Source of the DNA: Ruegeria halocynthiae
GTDB lineage: Bacteria > Pseudomonadota > Alphaproteobacteria > Rhodobacterales > Rhodobacteraceae
DNA: 64,000 nucleotides
Direction: 5' to 3'
NCBI RefSeq assembly: GCF_000743705.1
Contig: NZ_JQEZ01000003.1
Span: 456,180-520,179 of the forward strand
Part shown: positions 47,570 to 58,546 of the stretch, piece by piece
Position numbering within the stretch: the stretch's first letter is position 1
Layout of the letters: each line of letters begins with the position of its first letter
Notes under the pieces: model-generated
The model's database searches: none
Told to the model about the DNA's origin: nothing
The model's input: only the letters and a program-made list of their open reading frames with translations
Position numbers and translations under genes: made by a program

Positions 47570-48400
47570 TCAACCCCAAAGGTTATAGGCCCGGGTGGCG
47601 TTGCCCCCCAGAACCGCGCTGCGTTCGGTATCTGTCAAATCTTTCAGCAACGCATCAGTGGTGTCCAGCCAGCGGTCATAACTGCAAGCCAGCGTGCAGA
47701 CCGGCCAGTCACTGCCCCAGATCAGGCGGGACGGGCCGAATGTATCCAACAGATGATCTACATAAGGGCGCAGGTCGGCGATCTGCCAATCGGGTGCGGC
47801 CTCGGTCACCAGCCCGGATATTTTGCACCAGGCATCTGTTTCCCGGGCCAGGGTGGTCATGTCCTCAGCCCAGCCCACCATCGTGCCGTCACGGATCATC
47901 GGTTTTGAGGCATGATCAATAACGACGCGCATCTGCGGCTGCCGCGCCAGCAGTTGACGTAAGGACGGTAAATGCCGGGGCAGGGTGAGTGCATCGAAAG
48001 TCAGGTCATGATGTTGCATTGCCTCAAACGCCGGGATCAGCGCTTTGTGTGTCATCCAATGGGTGTCGGCGATGTCCTGAATCATGGGGCGCAACCCAAC
48101 CAAAGCCGGGTGGGCTGCCAGAGTGGCGATCTGCTGTGACGCATCAGCCGCTTCGAAATCGACCCAGCCAACGACGCCCTTGATGAACGATGTCTGATCG
48201 GCCAACGACAGCATGTATTCTGTTTCGGCAACCGTCGGTGCGGCCTGAACCAGAACCGTCCCTCCTATCCCTGCCGCCGTCAGCATGGGTGCCAGATCAT
48301 CCGGAGCGAAATCGCGGTAAATCGGGGCCAGATCAGGGCTGAGCCAGCCGTAATCACCCCGCGCCAATGCCCAGAAATGCTGATGGGCGTCGATCCTCAT
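47570..48400 (-). CDS. Amidohydrolase-2 family lactonase, likely L-fucono-1,5-lactonase
   Basis: 276 residues, amidohydrolase superfamily. Metal site RIDAHQHFW at the N-terminus (HxH), VVIDHASKP and WGSDWPV (terminal Asp). This cog (COG3618) includes L-fuconolactone and L-rhamnonolactone hydrolases. It opens the lactone made by the sugar dehydrogenase. Its ATG overlaps the FucU stop (ATGA). Confidence 0.87.
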   Translation of the reverse strand: MRIDAHQHFWALARGDYGWLSPDLAPIYRDFAPDDLAPMLTAAGIGGTVLVQAAPTVAETEYMLSLADQTSFIKGVVGWVDFEAADASQQIATLAAHPALVGLRPMIQDIADTHWMTHKALIPAFEAMQHHDLTFDALTLPRHLPSLRQLLARQPQMRVVIDHASKPMIRDGTMVGWAEDMTTLARETDAWCKISGLVTEAAPDWQIADLRPYVDHLLDTFGPSRLIWGSDWPVCTLACSYDRWLDTTDALLKDLTDTERSAVLGGNATRAYNLWG

Positions 48401-48825
48401 CCAATAATGCCCTTGGTCAGGATGATGTTGCCATACAGTCTGTGCTCGCCCGTCTGAACGATGGCGAATGCGCTGGACGCCCGGTCGTAAAAGGCAAAAC
48501 GTTCCAGTGATTGGACCTGCACCGGATTGTCCGCTGTGGCGTTGATGATGCGTTGAAAATCGGCGACGGCTTCGGGGGTGGCCTCTGGGTTTTCGACCAC
48601 TTGCATGGTCAGCGCCGGGTCTGACACGAAGGCATCCAGCGGCATGACGGACAGAACCGCGCGCAAGATTTCACTGGCGGTTGACCCGTCAGCCCGAATG
48701 CAATCCGGCCCGATGCTGGAACCCGGAAAATTCGCATCCGCGATCACGATTTCATCGCCATGACCCATCGCCCGCAGTGCGTGCAGCAGATCGGGTGACA
48801 GGATCGGGTCGATGTTACGCAGCAT
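48397..48825 (-). CDS. fucU: L-fucose mutarotase (RbsD/FucU family)
   Basis: 142 residues, the length of the family. MGHGDEIVIADANFPGSS near the N-terminus contains the conserved His and Asp, and the tail ends with the Tyr-Gly-Asn region (RLYGNIILTKGII). FucU interconverts alpha and beta L-fucose so that the dehydrogenase can use it. Overlaps the aldo-keto reductase gene by 11 bases. Its presence is the main reason to name L-fucose as the sugar. Confidence 0.9.
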   Translation of the reverse strand: MLRNIDPILSPDLLHALRAMGHGDEIVIADANFPGSSIGPDCIRADGSTASEILRAVLSVMPLDAFVSDPALTMQVVENPEATPEAVADFQRIINATADNPVQVQSLERFAFYDRASSAFAIVQTGEHRLYGNIILTKGIIG

Positions 48826-49867
48826 TCTCGGTCTCCGCTGGCAGAGGGGCGTCGGGGCGGATCAGGCCCTCGCCACGAAGATCTGACCAAAGGCTGTCAG
48901 GAATGCCGTGATCCAAAAGTGTAACATTAGCCTGCACTTCGGCAGCATTGACCGCGCCGGGCACAACAGTTTTGACGCTGGGATGACCCAGAACGAATTG
49001 CAGCGCGGCGGCAATCAGCGGGACGTCATGCGCGGTACAAACGGCCTCGATCCTGCGGACCCGTTCCAAAATTTCATCGGGTGCATCGGCGTAATTGTAC
49101 TTGGCCCCCGGTATCGCCCCTGTGGCCAGAATGCCCGAGTTGTACGGCCCGCCCAGAATGATCCCAACATCGCGTTTTTCACACAGCGGCAAGAAGCTGT
49201 CCAAGGCGTCCTGTTCAAGCAGCGTGTATCGCCCCGCCAGCAGGAACCCGTCGAAATCACCAAGCCCCAGCAGTTTTTCGCAAACCTGCCATTCATTGAC
49301 GCCCGCGCCAATTGCGGCGATCTCACCCGCGTCGCGCAACTCGGACAAGGCGCGGTAACCACCTTGGTCGAACAGCTCCCGCACTTTGGCATCAGACATT
49401 TCCTGACTGCCTTGGCTGAAGACGCAGACATCGTGCACCAGCAGAATATCGGCATTGGTAACCCCGATCCGGTTTCGACTGGCCTCATACGATCGCATCA
49501 CCCCATCATAGGTGTAATCGAACACAATGCGCTTTTGCGGAACGTCGACGAAGGCCTCAGGCGTGACTTGATGTGGGGCGCAATCCAGCAACAGGCGCCC
49601 AATCTTGGTGGACAGCTGTATATTCTCGCGACCAAAACCGGCGATGGCCTCACCGAAACGGTGCTCGGACCGGCCCAGCCCATATTGCGGGGCGGTGTCA
49701 AAAAACCGGATGCCCGCATCAAAAGCGGCCTGCAGCGCGGCCTGCGCGTCCTGATCCGAGACCTTGCGGTACAGGTTGCCCAAGGGCGCGCCACCAAAAC
49801 CCATTCGGGTCAGGGGAACGGGCCGTCTTGTGCGATTGTTCAGAAACTCGGTGCGCAAAACGGTCAT
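48815..49867 (-). CDS. Aldo-keto reductase, likely L-fucose (D-threo-aldose) 1-dehydrogenase
   Basis: 350 residues with the AKR barrel pattern: GFGGAPLGNLY, FFDTAPQYGLGRSEHRFG (catalytic Asp and Tyr), STKIGRLL (Lys), DILLVHD (His). The style matches D-threo-aldose dehydrogenases, which oxidise L-fucose and D-arabinose at C1 to the lactone. Start overlaps the regulator stop by four bases. First enzyme of the leftward operon. Confidence 0.88.
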   Translation of the reverse strand: MTVLRTEFLNNRTRRPVPLTRMGFGGAPLGNLYRKVSDQDAQAALQAAFDAGIRFFDTAPQYGLGRSEHRFGEAIAGFGRENIQLSTKIGRLLLDCAPHQVTPEAFVDVPQKRIVFDYTYDGVMRSYEASRNRIGVTNADILLVHDVCVFSQGSQEMSDAKVRELFDQGGYRALSELRDAGEIAAIGAGVNEWQVCEKLLGLGDFDGFLLAGRYTLLEQDALDSFLPLCEKRDVGIILGGPYNSGILATGAIPGAKYNYADAPDEILERVRRIEAVCTAHDVPLIAAALQFVLGHPSVKTVVPGAVNAAEVQANVTLLDHGIPDSLWSDLRGEGLIRPDAPLPAETENAA

Positions 49868-50601
49868 CCTACCTTTTGTGTCAGTTGGGGCGTGGTGTTG
49901 AAAAGATGTGGTTTCTCGTGTTCCAGAACCTCGATCCGGGGCATGAGTTGCCCCAGATGATAGCGCATGGCCGCTTGCGCGACCTGTTCATCCCTATCCT
50001 GTATGGCGGCATGGATGGCGCGGTGTTCTTCCAGTGTTTCGACAACGCGCCCGGGTGTCGGCAGCAGCAACATGCGTGCACGGCTGACTTGCAGGGAAAC
50101 TGTTTGCGCCACGTCCGCAAGACGCTTGAAGCCGGTGAATTCCATTAGCAGAGCATGGAATTCCTCATCCGCCTGATAGAATCCGGCGATGTCTTCGTCT
50201 TCGATCAGCAGCTCTTGCAGGCGCATGTTCCGGCTTAGCTTTTTGCCCTGATCGTCTGTCAGGTCGCGTGCAACCTTGGCGACGGTCGCCAGTTCCAGCG
50301 CCTCGCGCAGAAATGCACCCTCGCGGATTTCAGACATCGAGAAATATGAGACGCGCGTGCCCGATTGCGGCACGACATCCACCAGACCTTCGGCGGCAAG
50401 CCTGGCAATCGCTTCGGTCACAGGTGCCCGCGATACGCCAAGCTGTTCGCAGATTGGTGCCTTTCGTAGGTTGGCACCCGGCAGGAAGTCAAACGACAGG
50501 ATCGCCTGCTTGATCGCCAGATAAACCCGCTGCGCAAGTGAGCCGTCAGCCGAAGCAATATCGCCAAGAAGTTGCGCGTTGATGTCCTGAGGTTTCGTCA
50601 T
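49864..50601 (-). CDS. GntR-family regulator (FCD subfamily) of the fucose genes
   Basis: 245 residues. Winged HTH at about 20-85 (CEQLGVSRAPVTEAIARLAAEG) and an FCD domain with DEEFHALLMEFTGF and EEHRAIHAAI histidines. First gene of the leftward operon, divergent from the UxaA-type gene. The palindrome in the 83-base intergenic region is its probable binding site, and it likely represses both directions until a pathway intermediate is present. Confidence 0.92.
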   Translation of the reverse strand: MTKPQDINAQLLGDIASADGSLAQRVYLAIKQAILSFDFLPGANLRKAPICEQLGVSRAPVTEAIARLAAEGLVDVVPQSGTRVSYFSMSEIREGAFLREALELATVAKVARDLTDDQGKKLSRNMRLQELLIEDEDIAGFYQADEEFHALLMEFTGFKRLADVAQTVSLQVSRARMLLLPTPGRVVETLEEHRAIHAAIQDRDEQVAQAAMRYHLGQLMPRIEVLEHEKPHLFNTTPQLTQKVG

Positions 50602-50618
50602 GGTATTTGACCTAGCAT

Positions 50619-50660
50619 ACTAACATGTTAGTTGACAAGATGAGGGTTGGAGTTTAGCAA
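50619..50660. promoter_or_regulatory. Divergent promoter with 14-bp palindromic operator
   Basis: ACTAACATGTTAGT (50619-50632) is a perfect palindrome. It abuts a rightward -35 box TTGACA (50632-50637) with a possible -10 at 50655-50660, and lies in the spacer after a leftward TTGTCA. A GntR dimer bound here could block both promoters. Confidence 0.65.
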
Positions 50661-50684
50661 TCTGGTCACGCAAGCGGGGACACA

Positions 50685-52238
50685 ATGCAAGCTGATCAGG
50701 AAAATAAGGCCCCCCAGACACCAGTTCGTGACACGGTCAGGCTGAATCCCGATGACAATGTCGTTATTGCCTTACGCGATTTGCAAGCAGGTGAGATGCC
50801 ATTTGGTGTCCCGGTGCCGCTTGCAGGGTCTGTTTCGCGCAGTCACAAGATCGCGGTTTCAGATATCCCTAAGGGTGAAAATGTCATCCGATACGGTCAG
50901 ATCATCGGGCAGGCCAAATCCGACATTGCGCCGGGGCAACATGTTCACGTCCACAACCTTGGAATGGGCGCGCATCAACAGGACTATGCCTACGCCAGCG
51001 CCAACACGCCTTTGCCAGCGATTGACGCCACACGTTTGTTTAACGGCTTTCACCGCGCTGACGGCAAAGTGGGAACGCGCAATTACATCGGCATCCTGAC
51101 GACCGTGAACTGCTCTGGCTCGGTGGCGCGCTTTATTGCCGAAGCGGCCGTAAAGTCAGGCCTGTTGGACGCGTTTCCCAACGTCGATGGGGTGGTGCCG
51201 ATCGTTCATGGCACTGGCTGCGGCATGTCTGGCAATGATGAAGGATATGCGACGCTGTTCCGCACCCTTTCCGGCTATGCGCAGCATCCGAATTTCGCGG
51301 GCATTTTGTTGATCGGGTTAGGTTGCGAAGTGATGCAGGTCGCCGATCTGGTCGGAGGCCGCCCGATCCGTCCGGACGGCGCGTTGCGCTATATGACCAT
51401 CCAGAACGAAGGTGGGACGCGCCGCACCATCGAACGGGGCCTGGCCGAGCTTTGCGGGATCGCAGAACTGGCCAATCAGGCCCGGCGCACGCCTGCACCG
51501 GTCAGTGCGATCACCATTGGGATGCAATGCGGGGGGTCGGATGGCTATTCCGGGATCACTGCGAACCCTGCGCTGGGGTACGCCTCGGACTTGCTGGTAC
51601 GGCACGGGGGCACCACGATCTTGTCGGAAACCTCAGAGGTTTATGGGGCCGAACATCTGCTGACCCGCCGCGCGGAAACTGTCGAAGTGGGCAAAAAGCT
51701 GATTGACCGCATTCATTGGTGGGAAAGCTACACCAAACGCAATGGCGGCGAGATGGACAACAACCCCAGTCCCGGCAACAAGCGCGGCGGCCTGACGACC
51801 ATTCTGGAAAAGTCACTGGGCGCGACAGCCAAAGGCGGAACAGCCCCCCTGCGGGACGTATACGAATTTGGCGAAATCATTGACAAAAAGGGCTTTGTCT
51901 TCATGGACAGCCCGGGGTTTGATCCGTGTTCGGTCACAGGACAGGTGGCTTCGGGTGCGAACCTGATCGTGTTCACCACGGGGCGGGGGTCTGTCTCAGG
52001 CTATCAGCCGACACCCTGTATCAAGCTGGCAACAAACTCCGAAATGTATACGCGCATGGCGGACGATATGGATCTGAACTGCGGTGACATCGTCACCGAC
52101 GGGGTCAGCATCGAGGCCAAGGGCCGGGAGCTGTTCGAAATCCTGATCCGCGTGGCCTCGGGCGAGAAAACCAAAAGCGAGGAACTTGGATTTGGAGGCG
52201 TCGAATTTGTTCCCTGGCAAATCGGCGCGGTGATGTAG
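50685..52238 (+). CDS. UxaA-family dehydratase (altronate/galactarate dehydratase type), likely L-fuconate dehydratase
   Basis: 517 residues: N-terminal SAF domain (about 20-105; IPKGENVIRYGQIIGQA, VHVHNL) fused to the GD_AH_C catalytic part with GRADGKVGTRN-like HRADGKVGTRNYIGI, conserved Cys in VNCSGS and GTGCGMSG, and MQCGGSDGYSGITANPA. Such enzymes dehydrate sugar acids using iron. In this locus it takes the place of the enolase-type L-fuconate dehydratase; an UxaA-type enzyme is also part of the Campylobacter fucose locus as I recall it. First gene of the rightward operon. Confidence 0.85.
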   Translation: MQADQENKAPQTPVRDTVRLNPDDNVVIALRDLQAGEMPFGVPVPLAGSVSRSHKIAVSDIPKGENVIRYGQIIGQAKSDIAPGQHVHVHNLGMGAHQQDYAYASANTPLPAIDATRLFNGFHRADGKVGTRNYIGILTTVNCSGSVARFIAEAAVKSGLLDAFPNVDGVVPIVHGTGCGMSGNDEGYATLFRTLSGYAQHPNFAGILLIGLGCEVMQVADLVGGRPIRPDGALRYMTIQNEGGTRRTIERGLAELCGIAELANQARRTPAPVSAITIGMQCGGSDGYSGITANPALGYASDLLVRHGGTTILSETSEVYGAEHLLTRRAETVEVGKKLIDRIHWWESYTKRNGGEMDNNPSPGNKRGGLTTILEKSLGATAKGGTAPLRDVYEFGEIIDKKGFVFMDSPGFDPCSVTGQVASGANLIVFTTGRGSVSGYQPTPCIKLATNSEMYTRMADDMDLNCGDIVTDGVSIEAKGRELFEILIRVASGEKTKSEELGFGGVEFVPWQIGAVM

Positions 52239-52280
52239 GCCGCGCAAACCCAAGGGGGCAGGGGGCGAATGGGAGGTGAA

Positions 52281-53803
<1,523 letters not shown>

Positions 53804-53807
<4 letters not shown>

Positions 53808-54811
53808 CCACAGCGACGGATATCGATAAGAAAAAGCCGCCCGCAGGGTTTTCGGAACGCGGCGCGTATCAAAAGCTGCTGGCGTTTGCCAGCCTGATTG
53901 CCTTGTTGATCGGGTTCTCAATCGCGTCCCCGAACTTCATGCAGACCTCGAACATGATCGCCATCTTACAGGCGACATCGGTCAACGGTGTCCTGGCGGT
54001 GGCCGTGACATTGGTCATTATCACCGGTGGCATCGACCTGTCGGTTGGAACGCTGATGACGTTTTGCGCCGTCATCGCGGGCGTGGTGCTGACCTATATG
54101 GGGATGCCCATGTTGTTGGGGGTGGCAGCGGCGATTGCCGCCGGGGCCCTGTGCGGACTGTGTTCGGGAACATTTGTAGCCAAGATGAAGATTCCACCCT
54201 TCATCGCAACGCTGGGCATGATGTTGATCCTCAAGGGCCTGTCGCTGGTGATTTCGGGCACGCGCCCGATCTATTTCAACGATACGCCCGGTTTCGACCA
54301 GATCTCGCGCGGGTCACTGATCGGAGAGGTCTTTCCTGCGCTGCCAATCCCCAACGGCGTGCTGATCCTGTTTCTGGTAGCTATTGCAACATCATATATT
54401 CTGGGCCGCACTGTGCTGGGACGGTACACTTTCGCGCTGGGGTCGAACGAAGAGGCGGTGCGCCTGTCAGGGGTAAACACCGACCTGTGGAAAATGCGCA
54501 TCTATGCGCTGGCGGGTGGCATTTGTGGCATCGGCGGCATCCTGATCGCATCCCGCCTGAACTCGGCACAGCCCGCTTTGGGGCTGGGCTACGAACTAGA
54601 AGCCATTGCTGCCGTCGTGATCGGGGGGACGTCCTTGTCCGGTGGGCGTGGCACGATCCTTGGAACCCTGATCGGTGCGCTGATCATGGCCGTTCTGACC
54701 AATGGTCTGCGCGTCCTGTCGGTGGCGCAGGAATGGCAGACCGTGGTGACCGGCGCAATCATCATCCTTGCCGTCTATGCCGATATGGCCCGGCGCAAAA
54801 AATCAAGTTGA
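53804..54811 (+). CDS. Sugar ABC transporter permease (RbsC-like)
   Basis: 335 residues from the ATG at 53804, overlapping the ATPase stop (ATGA); longer in-frame starts lie inside that gene. Eight to ten membrane helices; [15 protein letters not shown] and [20 protein letters not shown] are the family signatures. Forms the membrane channel, probably as a homodimer. Confidence 0.94.
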
Positions 54812-54857
54812 ACGACAAAACACCAAAGACAGAACGATCAACTGGAGGAGAGAGAAA

Positions 54858-55802
54858 ATGTTAACACGTCGTTTCATTCTGGGGGCGCTGAGTGCGGCCA
54901 CCCTTGCGGCCCCGGCCTCGATGGCTGTGGCCGAAGAGGTTTACATACCGCTGGTATCCAAGGGTTTTCAGCACCAGTTCTGGCAGGCTGTCAAAGCGGG
55001 CGCAGAACAGGCAGCGGATGACTATGGCGTCACTATCACCTTCGAAGGCCCCGATAATGAAACCATGGTAGATCGCCAGATCGACATGCTGGCTGCCGCG
55101 CTGGCCAACAATCCCAAGGCAATCGGCTTTGCCGCTTTGGACAGTCAGGCCGCCATTCCGCTGCTGAAACAAGCCAGCGAAAACGGCATTCCGATCATTG
55201 CCTTTGACAGCGGCGTGGACAGCGACATTCCGGTGTCGACCGCAACAACCGACAATCTGGCGGCAGCCGGGCTGGCCGCTGACAAGATGGCTGAAAAGAT
55301 CGGCGGCAAAGGCAAGGTCGCGGTGGTCGCGCATGACCAGACCAGCCGCACAGGCATCGACCGCCGCGACGGGTTTGTGAACCGCATGGCCGAGAAATAC
55401 CCCGACATTCAGGTCGTGACGGTCCAATACGGTCAGGGCGATCACCTGAAATCGACCGAGGTGACCAAGGCGATCCTGACCGCAAACCCTGATCTGGCGG
55501 GCATTTTCGGCACCAACGAGGGTTCGGCCATTGGCGTCGTAAACGGTGTGCAGGAACTGGGCACCGAAGGTCTGATAATCATCGGTTATGACAGCGGAAA
55601 GGCACAGAAGGATGCGATCAAAAGTGGCCTGATGGCGGGTGCAATTACCCAAAATCCGGTTGGCATTGGCTATGAGACGGTCAAAGCCGCTGTTGCCGCG
55701 ATGAAAGGCGAAGAAGTTCCGGTGCTGATCGACACGGGTTTCTATTACTACGATGCCTCAAACATGGACGACCCAAAGATTTCGGCTGTTCTATACGATT
55801 AA
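54858..55802 (+). CDS. Sugar ABC transporter substrate-binding protein (RbsB-like)
   Basis: 314 residues from the ATG at 54858, preceded by GGAGGAGAG. The signal peptide carries TRRFILGAL and ends at AVAEE; the paired arginines would allow Tat export, though Sec is possible. The mature protein is a type I periplasmic binding protein (VSKGFQHQFWQAVKAGAEQAA, AFDSGVDSDI, GTNEGSAIGVVNG, GYDSGKAQ). It captures the sugar for the importer. Last gene of the operon, before a strong hairpin. Confidence 0.93.
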   Translation: MLTRRFILGALSAATLAAPASMAVAEEVYIPLVSKGFQHQFWQAVKAGAEQAADDYGVTITFEGPDNETMVDRQIDMLAAALANNPKAIGFAALDSQAAIPLLKQASENGIPIIAFDSGVDSDIPVSTATTDNLAAAGLAADKMAEKIGGKGKVAVVAHDQTSRTGIDRRDGFVNRMAEKYPDIQVVTVQYGQGDHLKSTEVTKAILTANPDLAGIFGTNEGSAIGVVNGVQELGTEGLIIIGYDSGKAQKDAIKSGLMAGAITQNPVGIGYETVKAAVAAMKGEEVPVLIDTGFYYYDASNMDDPKISAVLYD

Positions 55803-55824
55803 TCCGCCAGGCTACCTGCGGTTC

Positions 55825-55860
55825 CCCGGCCCGTCTTGAACAGGCGGGCCGGGTCTTTTC
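55825..55860 (+). terminator. Rho-independent terminator after the sugar importer operon
   Basis: CCCGGCCCG (55825-55833) pairs with CGGGCCGGG (55845-55853), followed by TCTTTTC. It starts 23 bases after the binding-protein stop. Confidence 0.85.
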
Positions 55861-55986
55861 AGGTGTGAAGGGCTCTGCTGAACAGCACCAAATTGCCGGG
55901 CTATTCTCTTTTCGTGTTTGCACTGATTTTGTGTTAGTGTCTGTTTATCGTATTATTTCAGACATTAGTTAAAGGTGGTTTTATCC

Positions 55987-56631
55987 TTGACCGACAAACC
56001 AAACAGCGTTTTTAAGCTGCGCCCAATGGAAAAGGCGGACTTGGAAGTTGTCACACCCTGGTTTCAGGACATCGAAGACCTTGCCCGTTTTGACCGCACC
56101 TCGCGGGTTCCCCTGAACCTTGTGCAAACAGAAGAAAACTGGTCTGACGCATTCAGCGCGTCGGGCAGTGCCTGCAAGTGCTGGTTTGTTGTCGAATCCG
56201 ACAGTGGACAAGTGCTGGGGTTGACCGGGCTCGAGGCGATTTCCTCGATCAATCGTGATGCAGTCGTTGCGATGTTCGTAGACAAATCAATCCGCAGGCT
56301 TGGCGTCGGCATTCGGGCGACCGCGTTGATGGTTGATTTTGCCTTTCGTCAGCTGGGTCTGAACCGGTTGACCTCTTATTACCGGGCCGACAATCACAAC
56401 AGCCGCGATCTTGTCGCGAAATTGGGCTGTCAGATAGAAGGAACGATGCGCCAGGCCTGGTATTCTGACGGGCAATTTCAGGACATGGTTGTGGTAGGTG
56501 TTCTAAGGCAGGACTGGATGGTTCGACGGCTGGAACTGGCACAAGAGCTGGGCCGGGAAACGAAAGTCATTTTCGGGTCGAGCTCATGCGCAACCTGGTC
56601 CTGGCCACCGCAAATTGATGGGTGTGACTGA
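55987..56631 (+). CDS. GNAT-family N-acetyltransferase (RimJ/RimL-like)
   Basis: 214 residues from TTG 55987, favoured because AAAGGTGG lies eight bases upstream; a GTG at 55975 would overlap that site. The acetyl-CoA loop is RRLGVGIRATALM, and the NHNSRDLVAKLGCQIEGTMR segment is the usual N-terminus of the last strand in RimJ/RimL proteins. The substrate, an amine on a protein, antibiotic or small molecule, is unknown. Transcribed alone. Confidence 0.85.
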   Translation: MTDKPNSVFKLRPMEKADLEVVTPWFQDIEDLARFDRTSRVPLNLVQTEENWSDAFSASGSACKCWFVVESDSGQVLGLTGLEAISSINRDAVVAMFVDKSIRRLGVGIRATALMVDFAFRQLGLNRLTSYYRADNHNSRDLVAKLGCQIEGTMRQAWYSDGQFQDMVVVGVLRQDWMVRRLELAQELGRETKVIFGSSSCATWSWPPQIDGCD

Positions 56632-56722
56632 AAGCCAATCAATTGCTTCCGGATTGCGACAGCTTTTTTTGCTATAGATTAACCACCGGGTTCAGTAGCA
56701 ACCCCTTATTCGAGTATCGCCT

Positions 56723-58492
56723 GTGAACAATACCAGTCTGAATCCTCCGATCACGCAAAAACTGGGAGCAGTCTTGTTCGCCGACGTCGTCGGTTATTCC
56801 CGATTGATGAGCGAGAACGAGCTAGACACATACAACACCTTAAAATCATTGATTTATCAGCTGGAATCGACTTGTGTAAACTTCCATGGCCGCGTGGTCG
56901 AAGTGCGTGGCGACGGAATTCTTGCCTTGTTCGAAACAGCCACCAGCGCAGTAGAATTCGGGGTGGAACTGCACCGGATTGCCAGCCAGCACAATCAGAA
57001 CCAGGCGGGAAGTCAACGAATCAAGTTTCGGGCAGGTGTTCACCTTGGGGAAATCCTGATCGACGAGCGTGGAATTCACGGCGATAACGTCAATATCGCC
57101 GCGCGGCTTCAGGAAATCGCCGAACCCGAAAGGGTTTACGTCAGTGCGGCCGTTTATGATCAGGTCTGCAATCGCCTGCGGTATGGGTACGAGTTTCTGG
57201 GGCCTAAGCAGCTGAAGAACATTCTTTCACCTGTCTCGACCTATTGCGTGCGCAGCGAGGTTGCGGGTGCCACCATGGCTGGAACCATGCGGCCAGACAT
57301 GCCTGGTGATCTGCTTGAACGACCGGACACGCCATCGGTTGCCGTTCTGCCTTTCAGTAGCAATGGCGGCGACGAGTCGGACAGTTGGATCGCCGAAGGT
57401 CTGACCGACGATATCATCATGAACCTGTCCAAGTTTCGGAACCTGTTCATCATCGCCCGGAATTCGTCCTTTTTCTTCAAGGCGCAATCCATGCCGCCGC
57501 AAGAGGCCGCCCGCAAGCTGAACGTCCGTTACGTCGCCCGTGGCAGCGTCCGCCGTTCGTCCAGCCGAATTCGCATCTCGGCTGAGCTGGTTGATGCCAG
57601 CACCGAACGCACGATCTGGGGGGAAAGGTTCGACCGCAAGATCGACGACATCTTTGACATTCTCGATGAGGTGACCGAATGCATCGTGGCGGCCACCGCT
57701 GTTATGATCGAGTCACATGAAAAACAACGCCTGATACAAGCGATTCCGACGGATCTTGAGGCCTATAGCTCGGTTCTGCAAGGTCAGCACCACATCTTGA
57801 AATACACGCGTAACGACAACAAAAAGGCACAGGTTTTTTACCAATCCGCGCTTGAAAGCGACGAAGGTTATGCCCGCGCAGCGGCGGCGTTGTCGCGGAC
57901 GTTGAATATCGACTGGCGTTACTCCTGGACCGAAGACCCTACGACCGCGTTTGAACAAGCGTTGACCCTTGCGCAGCGCTCGATCGAGCTGGACCCGACT
58001 GACGCCCGAGGTTTCGGCGAGCTGGGCTATGTTCACCTTTACCGCAAAGAGCACGACGCGGCGATCGAATCCTACAAACGGGCGCTGGCGCTGAACCCCA
58101 ATGACGCGGATATGCATTCGGATTTTGCAGATGCGCTGGCCCATTCCGGTGACAATGAAACCGCCATTACGCATCTTCAGCAGGCGATGCGCCTGAACCC
58201 CTATTTCCCGGATCAATACCTGTGGCATCTGGGTGGGGCGTATTACAACCTCAAGCGCTATGACGATGTCATCAGCGCCGTGAACAAGATGAACAACCCG
58301 ACCGAAGGGCAACGGATGCTGGCCGCCAGCTATGCGCAGTTGGGTAACATGGATATGGCGCGCCTTATTGCGGATAAACACCGGGCAGCACATCCCAATT
58401 TCTCGCTGACCCGCTGGGCCAAAGTTCTTCCTGACCGATTAGAGGACGACACGCAGCATTTTGTCGAAGGTCTGAAAAAGGCTGGGTTCTGA
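56723..58492 (+). CDS. Class III adenylate/guanylate cyclase with TolB-like and TPR regions
   Basis: 589 residues, GTG start at 56723 with only a weak ribosome site. Cyclase domain (about 10-190): metal Asp in VLFADVVGYSRLM and in VRGDGILALF; GIHGDNVNIAARLQ carries the transition-state Asn/Arg residues. Then a TolB/FlgO-like stretch (VAVLPFSSNGGDESDSWIAE; LTDDIIMNL; about 210-330) and TPRs (about 380-570). The family is common in rhizobia and roseobacters. It makes cAMP or cGMP in the cytoplasm; the signal is unknown. It may feed the cyclic-nucleotide-binding-like protein at 16325, but this is speculation. Confidence 0.9.
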   Translation: MNNTSLNPPITQKLGAVLFADVVGYSRLMSENELDTYNTLKSLIYQLESTCVNFHGRVVEVRGDGILALFETATSAVEFGVELHRIASQHNQNQAGSQRIKFRAGVHLGEILIDERGIHGDNVNIAARLQEIAEPERVYVSAAVYDQVCNRLRYGYEFLGPKQLKNILSPVSTYCVRSEVAGATMAGTMRPDMPGDLLERPDTPSVAVLPFSSNGGDESDSWIAEGLTDDIIMNLSKFRNLFIIARNSSFFFKAQSMPPQEAARKLNVRYVARGSVRRSSSRIRISAELVDASTERTIWGERFDRKIDDIFDILDEVTECIVAATAVMIESHEKQRLIQAIPTDLEAYSSVLQGQHHILKYTRNDNKKAQVFYQSALESDEGYARAAAALSRTLNIDWRYSWTEDPTTAFEQALTLAQRSIELDPTDARGFGELGYVHLYRKEHDAAIESYKRALALNPNDADMHSDFADALAHSGDNETAITHLQQAMRLNPYFPDQYLWHLGGAYYNLKRYDDVISAVNKMNNPTEGQRMLAASYAQLGNMDMARLIADKHRAAHPNFSLTRWAKVLPDRLEDDTQHFVEGLKKAGF

Positions 58493-58496
58493 AAAG

Positions 58497-58528
58497 AAAA
58501 AAGGGCGCGTATGAACGCGCCCTTTTTT
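58497..58528. terminator. Bidirectional terminator between cyclase and repeat-protein genes
   Basis: AAGGGCGCG, loop TATGAA, CGCGCCCTT, with an A run before and a T run after, so it works in both directions. It ends the cyclase transcript and the leftward YcaO operon. Confidence 0.9.
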
Positions 58529-58546
58529 GTTGGATCACTTGAGAAT

